A DNA stretch of 33,831 nt, from the NCBI GenBank assembly GCA_037969565.1, contig JBBKXQ010000037.1, forward strand, positions 1 to 33,831, written 5' to 3'. Source of the stretch: SZUA-35 sp037969565. Lineage in GTDB: Bacteria; Actinomycetota; Acidimicrobiia; Acidimicrobiales; SZUA-35. A program made the position numbers and the translations under genes. Below are positions 15,687 through 22,315 of this stretch, piece after piece. The stretch's first letter is position 1. The number at the start of each line of letters is the position of its first letter. The notes under the pieces were generated by a model. That model was not told the origin of the DNA and did no database searches. It saw nothing but the letters and a program-made list of their open reading frames with translations.

Positions 15687-16546
15687 TGGGACAAATCGTC
15701 GGAGCCGCACTGGTGTCCCATGTGCCCACCTTGGTTCTGCCCGAGGCCGATCGGCGCGAGATGAACAATGGTGCCGACACCACGTTGCACGCCGGACTCC
15801 ACCAGATGAGAGCCGAAAAGCTCGGGCCGCTCGAGGCTGACACGGTGGTGGTGATCGACTCGCACTGGGCCACCACGATCGAGCACATCGTCACCAGCCA
15901 CGACCGACGAACCGGTGTCTACACGTCGGAAGAGCTGCCTCGGGGTATGTCCCAAGTGCCGTTCGACATGCCCGGCGATCGCGAACTGGCCGAAGCTTGG
16001 GCCGTCGCCGCCGAGGGCCTGGACAACACGTGGATCACCGCCATCGACGATTCCCATCTGCCCGTTCAGTACCCGACGATCAACTTGCTGCCATTCCTGC
16101 AGGGCGACGAGCGCTGGGTGTCGGCCGGCGTTTGCCAAACGGGCGACGAGCTCGATTTTCTGCTGTTCGGCCAGTTGCTGGCCACGGCGATCGCGTCGCT
16201 CGATCGCCGGGTCGTCGTTCTCGCCAGTGGCGGGCTCAGCCATCGGTTCTGGCCGTTGCGAGAGTTCCGCGACCACGAGGCCGCCGACCCCGATCTCCAT
16301 CTGCGAACCCCTGAGGCGGCGGCGGCCGATCGGCATGTCATCGCCATGATGAAGGCCGGAGATCATGCCGCCATCATCGACTTCCTGCCCGAGTACCGGC
16401 TCCACGCCCCGGAGGGCCGGTTCGGGCACTACCTCACGATGGTCGGAGCGCTCGGCGGTCGAGCGTGCACATCTCGGGGCCAACAGTTCGGCGAGTACGA
16501 AGCCGTGGCCGGAACCGGCCAAGCCCACATCTGGTTCGACCGCTGA
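15686..16546 (+). CDS. hpaD: Class III extradiol dioxygenase, homoprotocatechuate 2,3-dioxygenase-like
   Basis: This 286-residue iron-dependent ring-cleavage enzyme belongs to the LigB fold. The metal ligand His12 lies in SHVPTL, and His60 in VVVIDSHW. The catalytic segment VVVLASGGLSHRFW, LPEYRLHAPEGRFGHYLTMVGALGG and the terminal GTGQAHIWF match the order and spacing in E. coli HpcB (HpaD) as I recall it, including GVYTSEELPRGM. It should open a catechol ring, plausibly 3,4-dihydroxyphenylacetate. It is the last gene of the marR-A/decarboxylase/P450/dioxygenase run, translationally coupled to the P450 (TGATG). HpaE- and HpaG-like genes on the other side support the pathway. The true catechol is not proven. 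Confidence 0.85.
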   Translation: MGQIVGAALVSHVPTLVLPEADRREMNNGADTTLHAGLHQMRAEKLGPLEADTVVVIDSHWATTIEHIVTSHDRRTGVYTSEELPRGMSQVPFDMPGDRELAEAWAVAAEGLDNTWITAIDDSHLPVQYPTINLLPFLQGDERWVSAGVCQTGDELDFLLFGQLLATAIASLDRRVVVLASGGLSHRFWPLREFRDHEAADPDLHLRTPEAAAADRHVIAMMKAGDHAAIIDFLPEYRLHAPEGRFGHYLTMVGALGGRACTSRGQQFGEYEAVAGTGQAHIWFDR

Positions 16547-16569
16547 CGAACGGGTCCAGACTCACCGGG

Positions 16570-17733
16570 TCAGGCCACTACAGGAAGCGACCTGGGTCCA
16601 CGGAACTCGAAGCCGTGGAGCTCTACGGCGTCGGCCGTCGGGTCGAGGGCCAACATCGGGAATCGGGCGAACAAGCGCTCGACTCCGACCCGCACCTCCT
16701 GACGTCCCAGCCATTCACCCAGGCAGCGGTGGGCCCCGAGCGCAAACGCGGCGTGGCTGCCTTCTCGCCGATCGAGATCGATTTCCAGCGGATTCGTCCA
16801 ATGATCCTCGTCGAGGTTGACAGAGCGCAGCACCCCGGCGACGAGATCGCCCTTCGGGATCGTCACACCACCGATCTGGAGATCCCGGGTGGCCTGACGG
16901 GTCACCGTTCCCACCGGGCTGAAGAGCCGGAACACCTCCTCGATGAGCCGACGCAGCTTGCCCGGCTCAGCGCCGACGCGAGCTCGCAGGTCTGGCCGCT
17001 GTAGCAGCACCCACACCACGAGCCCGATGCCATCCCGGGGCTCGTTGATCCCACCCGAGATCATCAATCGAACGTTGTTGATGACCTCTGGCGGTGTTGC
17101 CCCTGCTCGCACGAACGCGCCGATCGCCGAATTGTCCGAATCGTCGCTGTGCGACACAGCGGCGATTCGCTCCTGTATCGCTTCACCGAGATCGAGCTTG
17201 GCTCGCGCCGCCAGCGCCGTGAGAGCCGGGTCGTTCTCGAAGTTGGCGATGTCGGCGCAGAGCCCCTCGCACCAGGCCCACATGCGGTCGAAGCCGTGGT
17301 GGTCGAGGCCGAGGACGGTCGCGAGGCTGCCGGCGGCCAGAGGTTGGGCGTAGGCCGACATCACATCGAATCCTGCGGGGTCGAGCTGAGCTGCGAGGCC
17401 ATCGGCCAGCGCCGCCAATTCCGTCGCCACGAATGATCCGCTTCGTCCTCCTGGCTGGAACGGCGGCCTCATGATCGATTGCAAGCGGGTGTGTTCCGGC
17501 GGGTCGGTTGTCAGCATGTTCTGACCCAACGCTCTGGCAAGGAAGGAAGGTTCGGTTGCCGCGCTGAAGAGTTCTGGGTGCTGCTCCAAATAGTGAACGT
17601 CGTCCCAGCGGGTGACGAACCACATTTTCAGCGAATCGACGAAACACACTGGGGCTTCAGCGCGAAGACGCGCCAGGAGGGGATCCGGGTCAGCCTCCAG
17701 GGCTGCGAGCGAGATCTCCGCTCCGATCGACAT
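16570..17733 (-). CDS. Cytochrome P450 (P450-2) with an unusual I-helix
   Basis: This 387-residue P450 has a standard heme loop FALGAHRCLGEW (Cys337), ExxR in EEVFRLFSP and DPPEHTRLQSIMRPPF. The I-helix reads SGGINEPRDG (residues 226-234 region), with Glu231-Pro232 in the position where most P450s have acid-Thr. The usual proton-relay Thr is therefore missing. A related GG-x-x-EP pattern is, from memory, found in the aromatic O-demethylase GcoA group (CYP255), so aromatic ether or small-aromatic chemistry is possible. It is the last gene of the four-gene minus-strand operon starting at 21425, 10 bases after the acyl-CoA dehydrogenase-like gene. It is clearly not a close paralogue of the other three P450s. 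Confidence 0.9.
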   Translation of the reverse strand: MSIGAEISLAALEADPDPLLARLRAEAPVCFVDSLKMWFVTRWDDVHYLEQHPELFSAATEPSFLARALGQNMLTTDPPEHTRLQSIMRPPFQPGGRSGSFVATELAALADGLAAQLDPAGFDVMSAYAQPLAAGSLATVLGLDHHGFDRMWAWCEGLCADIANFENDPALTALAARAKLDLGEAIQERIAAVSHSDDSDNSAIGAFVRAGATPPEVINNVRLMISGGINEPRDGIGLVVWVLLQRPDLRARVGAEPGKLRRLIEEVFRLFSPVGTVTRQATRDLQIGGVTIPKGDLVAGVLRSVNLDEDHWTNPLEIDLDRREGSHAAFALGAHRCLGEWLGRQEVRVGVERLFARFPMLALDPTADAVELHGFEFRGPRSLPVVA

Positions 17734-17743
17734 CAGTGATTCA

Positions 17744-18970
17744 TCACGTATTCGTTGAGCTCCCCCGGCCTGACTCCGGCACGAACCCGCCCCGGGTCTG
17801 AGGCAACTTCATGTCGAGAATACGAGACGCAACAACCGTGCGCAGGATCTGGGCCGTGCCGCCACCGATCGTGAACATGCGAACATCTCGGTACATCCGC
17901 TCGAGCGGATTGCGTCTGCTGTAACCGGCTGCGCCGAATATCTGGAGGGCGTCGCTGACGACTTGAATCGATGCTTCAGCCGTGAAGATCTTGGCCTGGG
18001 CCGCCAAGTTGGCGTCGGGAAACGGCGAGTTGTCTGCGCCTCGAGATTCGGCGGCCCGATAGGTCAGACTCCGGGCCGCTTCGAGCTTGACCGACATGTC
18101 GGCCAGCATCCACTGAAGTCCCTGGAACTCGGCGATCGGACGGTCGAACTGGGTGCGTTCCTTGGCGAAATCGATGGCGAGTTCGTAGGCACCGGTTGCG
18201 ATTCCGAGGGCCACCGTTCCTGCTCCCACTCGCTGGCTGTTGTAGGCATTCATCAAGTCGGCGAAGCCACGACGAAATCCTGAGGGCGGCGTCAGCACCA
18301 TGTCGGCGCCGACCTCCATGTCCTCGAAGATCACTTCCATCTCCGGGATGGCACGCAGCCCCATCGTCGGCTCACGTCGACCGAAACGGAGGCCGGGGGT
18401 TTCGTCGCGAACGGCCAGAAAGCCACCGATGCCTTCGTCGTTGCCTTGCTCGTCGAAGACCCGGGCAAAGATCAGATGCAGCCGGGAAACCGTTCCCCCG
18501 GTGATCCAGTGCTTCATCCCGTTCAGTACATATCCGTCTCCCCGTCGGTCGGCCCGGGTGGTCATCAGCGAAGCCGCGCTGCCGGCTCCGGGTTCGGTGA
18601 TGCAGATGGCTGGCTTGTCGCCGCTCAATACCAGCTCGGCGGCGAGCTTCTTCTGCTGCTCGGTGCCGTAAGCCATCACCGCGGAGATGGCGCCCATGTT
18701 GCACTCGACGGCGATTCGCCCCGTGACCCCACAGACCTTCGCCATTTCTTCGACGACCAGCACGGCATCCAGAAAAGAACAGCCGGGCCCACCGAGTGCG
18801 GTCGGCACCGTCATGCCGGTGAATCCGGCTGACCGCAGTGCTTCGACGTTCTTCCACGGATATTGCTCGGCCTCGTCGACGGCCGCGGCCCGTGGGCCGA
18901 TCACGTCGCGTGCCAGCTCGCGGGCCCGCTGTTGCAACCTCAATTGGTCTTCGGTCAATGTCCAGGTCAT
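17744..18970 (-). CDS. Acyl-CoA dehydrogenase-fold protein, 3-sulfinopropanoyl-CoA desulfinase-like
   Basis: This 408-residue FAD protein of the acyl-CoA dehydrogenase fold contains AICITEPGAGSAA, MKHWITGG, ERTQFDRPIAEFQGLQW and ALQIFGAAGYSRRNPLERMYRDVRMFTIGGGTAQILRT. The usual catalytic Glu (YEGT in MCAD) is replaced by Gly in IGGGTAQ. The alternative Glu site of the isovaleryl/long-chain enzymes reads SQR (Gln246). Loss of both bases, with Gln246 and Arg85, recalls the 3-sulfinopropanoyl-CoA desulfinase of Advenella, for which I recall Arg84 and Gln246 as key residues. It may therefore remove sulfite or catalyse another non-dehydrogenase reaction. Its ATG overlaps the TTC38 stop (ATGA). Confidence 0.85.
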   Translation of the reverse strand: MTWTLTEDQLRLQQRARELARDVIGPRAAAVDEAEQYPWKNVEALRSAGFTGMTVPTALGGPGCSFLDAVLVVEEMAKVCGVTGRIAVECNMGAISAVMAYGTEQQKKLAAELVLSGDKPAICITEPGAGSAASLMTTRADRRGDGYVLNGMKHWITGGTVSRLHLIFARVFDEQGNDEGIGGFLAVRDETPGLRFGRREPTMGLRAIPEMEVIFEDMEVGADMVLTPPSGFRRGFADLMNAYNSQRVGAGTVALGIATGAYELAIDFAKERTQFDRPIAEFQGLQWMLADMSVKLEAARSLTYRAAESRGADNSPFPDANLAAQAKIFTAEASIQVVSDALQIFGAAGYSRRNPLERMYRDVRMFTIGGGTAQILRTVVASRILDMKLPQTRGGFVPESGRGSSTNT

Positions 18971-20184
18971 GACGTCTCCAATGCCGATTTGGTGAGCGTG
19001 ATCAGATCTCGTTGCGCCACGCTTCCTCCGATTCTGTGCACGTTCTCATCGATCGAGTTCAGCAGCTGCAGGGCCCGATGACGGTCGGTCGAGCTCGACC
19101 GCACGGCTTCGACCAGGGGCCGAACGACCGATTGGAAGATGTCACCGTTCTCGGAGTCGTCGTTTCTGTGAGACGACCCGACACCGTCGAAGAAGGCGTC
19201 GGTTTGCGGATGATCGGGACAACGGGAAAAGGCCAGCGCCATGTGGAGGTCGATGAACCCCGCGGTGTGCCGCTCGGGACGTCGAGCGAATGCATCGGTG
19301 ACGCTCCCCCATCGATCGCCCACGTCGACCCCGGCGAGTTCGAGCCGCCACAGCGTGGACGCGAGATCACCGAGGCGATACGGCGTCGTCGCCTCCGGAA
19401 CCAACCGGTCGTGTATCGAGAGAACCTCGTCGAACTCTCGGGCTGCGATCAGCCGGAGCATCAGATGCCACCACACATGGACGGCGAGCGAGTCCTGTTT
19501 GCTCCATGTGTCCTCCCGGCTCCGCAACAGGTCGAGCGCCGCCACTTGATTCTCGGTGCTCTCGTACACGTGGGCGAGCGAGTGGAGGGCCCAGAGGTCG
19601 AGAGGATCAGCATCGAGCGCTCGCCATCCGATGCGCTCGGCGTCGTCGTAGAACCCGGCCTCTTCGAGCGAGAAGGAGTGCTGGCCGGCAACAAAACCCC
19701 AACCGGGATCGGCCTCGCCCCAAAAGCCGATGGCGCGCTCGGTCGAACGGAGCCTTCGAGCAGCATCGCCGACGTGGAGGTACACGTCATGAGCAAACCG
19801 CACGGCAGCAAGATCATGGGTGCCACCTGCCACGTCGTCCCAGCGCTCACCGGCTCGGGTGAAGTTGCCGTTGGCCAGGTGTGTGAGTGCATCCACATGG
19901 CCGAGTTCTCGCCGATCCGACGCTCGAGTTCGAGCCCGTTCGAGGTCGGCTTGCACCTCGGCCGATCCGGGCGAGGCGCCACCGAGCAGCCGATAGGTCG
20001 CGCAGAACACCGAGCCCAGGGCGAAATCCGAGTCGGAACTGTTTGCCTCGGCGAGGCGAGCAAACGGGTCGCCGACGAAGTGCAGCGTCTCGTTCCAGGC
20101 CGCGTTCCAAGCCTCGACCGACGAGCGGGAAGTGGCCGCAACGGACTCGCCCCAGACGTCGATCTCGGTCCGACGTCCACTCAC
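18967..20184 (-). CDS. TTC38-family tetratricopeptide repeat protein
   Basis: This 405-residue, probably cytoplasmic, all-helical protein carries degenerate TPR helices. The most recognisable parts are HSFSLEEAGFYDDAERIGWRAL, DPLDLWALHSLAHVYE, the HVWWHLMLRLIAAREFDEVL segment and TAGFIDLHMALAF. The His/Trp-rich WALHSLAHV...HVWWHL pattern is characteristic of the TTC38 family, whose function I do not know. The conserved His residues look more like a ligand or metal pocket than a plain scaffold, but that is inference. GTG 20184 overlaps the stop of P450-3 (GTGA), and its stop overlaps the desulfinase-like start, so it is locked in an operon of oxidative catabolism. Confidence 0.8.
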   Translation of the reverse strand: MSGRRTEIDVWGESVAATSRSSVEAWNAAWNETLHFVGDPFARLAEANSSDSDFALGSVFCATYRLLGGASPGSAEVQADLERARTRASDRRELGHVDALTHLANGNFTRAGERWDDVAGGTHDLAAVRFAHDVYLHVGDAARRLRSTERAIGFWGEADPGWGFVAGQHSFSLEEAGFYDDAERIGWRALDADPLDLWALHSLAHVYESTENQVAALDLLRSREDTWSKQDSLAVHVWWHLMLRLIAAREFDEVLSIHDRLVPEATTPYRLGDLASTLWRLELAGVDVGDRWGSVTDAFARRPERHTAGFIDLHMALAFSRCPDHPQTDAFFDGVGSSHRNDDSENGDIFQSVVRPLVEAVRSSSTDRHRALQLLNSIDENVHRIGGSVAQRDLITLTKSALETS

Positions 20185-21425
20185 AACCGAACATCCAACG
20201 CTTCGATTCCATTGACAAAATTCGACTCGACGAACCTGGGTTCTCCCACCTGGCTGAACGACCAGCCCCGGTCGAGCACGTCATCGATCAGTTCGGCAAC
20301 CTCGAGCCGGGCCAGCGAAGCGCCGAGACAGAAGTGGGCCCCGCCTCCGCCGAAAGCAACGTGGGCCGGAGACTGGGGCCTGTCGGCCCGAAACTCGAGC
20401 GGAGCGGGAAAGGCGGCTTCGTCGAAGTTGGCCGCTGAGTACCACATCACGATCTTGTCACCGACACCCAGATCGGTGTTGGCCAGCGTTGTCGGAACCG
20501 TGACCGTGCGTCGGAAATAGAGAATGGGCGACGAGTACCGAATCACTTCCTCGGTCAAGGAGCCGAGCAAGGATCGATCGGTTCGGACCTGATCGAACAC
20601 CGACCCGAAGTGGTGGAGGTGCAACGCGAGATGAGCCATCGATGAGCGTGTCGTTTCATTCCCGGCAAAGATCATCAGCCGAAAGAAGTTGGCGAACTCC
20701 TCGACGCTCAACCGCTCACCGTCGATCTCGGCCTCGATCAACTTCGAGATCAGATCGTCGGCTGGCTTCGAGCGGCGTCGGGCTGCGAGGTCGGTGGCGT
20801 ACTCGGCCATGGCAAAGGCCGCAGGGCTGTTGAACGGCAAGAGTCGCAGGTCGATGGTGTTGCCATACGCGGTGGGTTCGAGCGGTGCGCCCGCCGTGCC
20901 GGCAACCAAGTGATCGGAGAGTTCGATCATGTAGCCGTGGTCGGCCTCGGGAACTCCCATCAGATCGCAGATCACCCCGATCGGGATCGGCGCCGCCACC
21001 GTGCTGACCCAATCGCCTCCACCCGAGGCCTCCAACGAGTCGAGGGCCGACCGCACTCGTACCCGAATGGCCTCTCGGTAGCCCTGCACATGGCGGGGTG
21101 TGAACGCGGCGCTCACGAGGCGCCGCAATCGAGTGTGCATCGGTGGATCCATGTCGATCATCGACGCTCGAGCATCGAGCGCGTCAGGATCGATGTCGTA
21201 GATCTGAATGTGGCCGACGGCCGATGAATAGGTGCCGGGATCCCGGGAGACCGTGACGAGATCGGCCTGCCTGGTCACCGACCAGAATCCGGTCGACGAA
21301 CCGCGACCTGCGGGCGACCAGGTGAGCCCTTCACTCCGACGCATCGCGGCGAACGCCTCGTGCGGAATCCCTGCCGCAAAGGTGGCGGGATCGTTGAGAT
21401 CCATCGGGGCCAGAACTCGAGACAT
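20181..21425 (-). CDS. Cytochrome P450 (P450-3)
   Basis: This 414-residue P450 has the I-helix AGNETT (residues 254-259), ExxR in EEVIRYSSP, the segment DPPMHTRLRRLVSAAFTPRHV and the heme loop FGGGGAHFCLGAS (Cys366). The heme loop and NTIDLRLLPFNSPAAFAMAEY place it with P450-4 at 22312 in the CYP125/CYP124-like group, whose described members oxidise sterol or branched lipid side chains. Other substrates are possible here. ATG 21425 has GAGGAG at about six bases. It heads the four-gene minus-strand operon, and the 28-bp palindrome at 21451 sits 26 bases before its start. Electron supply probably comes from the 3Fe-4S ferredoxin at 22067. Confidence 0.92.
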   Translation of the reverse strand: MSRVLAPMDLNDPATFAAGIPHEAFAAMRRSEGLTWSPAGRGSSTGFWSVTRQADLVTVSRDPGTYSSAVGHIQIYDIDPDALDARASMIDMDPPMHTRLRRLVSAAFTPRHVQGYREAIRVRVRSALDSLEASGGGDWVSTVAAPIPIGVICDLMGVPEADHGYMIELSDHLVAGTAGAPLEPTAYGNTIDLRLLPFNSPAAFAMAEYATDLAARRRSKPADDLISKLIEAEIDGERLSVEEFANFFRLMIFAGNETTRSSMAHLALHLHHFGSVFDQVRTDRSLLGSLTEEVIRYSSPILYFRRTVTVPTTLANTDLGVGDKIVMWYSAANFDEAAFPAPLEFRADRPQSPAHVAFGGGGAHFCLGASLARLEVAELIDDVLDRGWSFSQVGEPRFVESNFVNGIEALDVRL

Positions 21426-21450
21426 CCCACTCCTCGGTTGAATGATTTCT

Positions 21451-21478
21451 CACATTACTTTGGGACCAAAGTAATGTG
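21451..21478. promoter_or_regulatory. Putative MarR-B operator 1, 28-bp perfect palindrome
   Basis: CACATTACTTTGG (21451-21463) and CCAAAGTAATGTG (21466-21478) are perfectly complementary arms around the 2-base centre GA. It lies between divergent P450-3 and marR-B, in the only untranslated stretch available for both promoters. Twenty-one consecutive bases of it recur at 29902 in the opposite orientation. It contains an ATG and a GTG, but neither is a credible start. Confidence 0.85.
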
Positions 21479-21544
21479 CAATCCATCGAGACCGGAGCCA
21501 CCGGATCGACCCACCGACACCTGACCGACCGACGAAGGCCTCCG

Positions 21545-22063
21545 TTGCCCCACGAGTACAACCCCGATGCTCTTCTCGCCGCCGAATCCGACATTCGACG
21601 ACGGCTCGAAGGCAAGCCCGTCGACATCGAAGTCCAGCATGCGATCTCGAATCTCTATCGAGCCGCCACGGTGGTGAGCCGCAGTGCCGAACGTGAGGTA
21701 CTTGCTGCGGCCAACTTGTCGTGGAGTGGCTTCACCGTGCTGTGGGTGCTCTGGGTGTGGGGCCGCATGGATTCCACTCGGTTGGCGGGCGAACTGGGAC
21801 TCACCGCCGGTTCGCTCACCGGCATTCGTCGAGGTCTCGAGAAACAGGGCCTCGTATCGGTCAGTCGTGATCCCGACGATGGACGCCGGATGCAGACAAT
21901 CCTCACCCCGGCTGGCGAGAAGGTCATCGAACGCGTTTACCCCCAGTTCAACTCGTGGGCCGCGTCGATGCTCGATGGACTGAAACGCAACCAGATCAAC
22001 GAACTCGCCACACTGCTGCAAGCGGTTGTTGTTCGTCCCAGCGGGGACCAATCACCCACCTGA
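21545..22063 (+). CDS. MarR-family transcriptional regulator B
   Basis: This 172-residue winged-helix regulator contains LSWSGFTVLWVLWVW, the recognition region TRLAGELGLTAGSLTGIRRGLEKQGLV and the wing PDDGRRMQTILTPAG. I place the start at TTG 21545 (preceded by GAAGG). This gives an N-terminus MPHEYNPDALLAAESDIRRRL that matches regulator A residue for residue in length. GTG 21476 would add 23 unlike residues and would start inside the palindrome. It likely dimerises on the operators at 21451 and 29902 and represses the P450-3 operon, itself and the transporter/GS operon until a pathway ligand binds. It ends three bases from the convergent ferredoxin gene. Confidence 0.88.
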   Translation: MPHEYNPDALLAAESDIRRRLEGKPVDIEVQHAISNLYRAATVVSRSAEREVLAAANLSWSGFTVLWVLWVWGRMDSTRLAGELGLTAGSLTGIRRGLEKQGLVSVSRDPDDGRRMQTILTPAGEKVIERVYPQFNSWAASMLDGLKRNQINELATLLQAVVVRPSGDQSPT

Positions 22064-22066
22064 CGG

Positions 22067-22315
22067 CTACTCGAGGGCGATCGAGATGGCCCGTCCCGGG
22101 CAGCGCTCGACCACTTGTAGGGCTCGTTCGCGGGGCAACATGCCCGTGCCGATCACCGACGAGATCATCGTGTCGTCATCGATCAAGAAGGTTTCTGCCT
22201 CGAGCATCTCGCACTGGCCGGCGCCGATGCACGAGTCGTTGTCAACCACCACCCGCAGCATCTCCGCTCCGCTGTCTCCCGTTATGCCGTCGCCCGTCAC
22301 ACTGTCTCCCGTCAT
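22067..22315 (-). CDS. Small 3Fe-4S ferredoxin, P450 partner
   Basis: This 82-residue ferredoxin has cluster motif C-IGAGQ-C in DNDSCIGAGQCEMLEAETF and a distal C-P in ERCPGRAISI. The middle Cys of a 4Fe-4S motif is absent, as in the 3Fe-4S ferredoxins that feed actinobacterial P450s. The start ATG overlaps the P450-4 stop (ATGA). The first 15 residues are a repeat (MTGDS-VTGDG-ITGDS), and ATG 19 codons in (MLRVVVDNDSC) is a credible shorter start. It transfers electrons from a reductase to P450-4 and probably to the other P450s. No ferredoxin reductase is encoded in the window. Confidence 0.92.
   Translation of the reverse strand: MTGDSVTGDGITGDSGAEMLRVVVDNDSCIGAGQCEMLEAETFLIDDDTMISSVIGTGMLPRERALQVVERCPGRAISIALE
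22271..22315 (-). repeat. 15-bp tandem repeat, three units, at the ferredoxin start codon
   Basis: On the minus strand the units read ATGACGGGAGACAGT, GTGACGGGCGACGGC and ATAACGGGAGACAGC, in frame from the start codon. They are more diverged than those at 2479 and 13558. As in the ATPase gene, a start-type codon heads the first two units, and each unit also contains a GGGAGA- or GGGCGA-like segment. Confidence 0.75.

Noticed and set aside
14403..15710. 435-residue open frame antisense to P450-1
   Set aside because: It mirrors the P450 gene exactly, has no domain and no ribosome site.
21476..21544. GTG 21476 as the start of MarR-B
   Set aside because: It lies inside the palindrome, lacks a ribosome site, and adds 23 residues with no match in the paralogue; TTG 21545 with GAAGG fits better.
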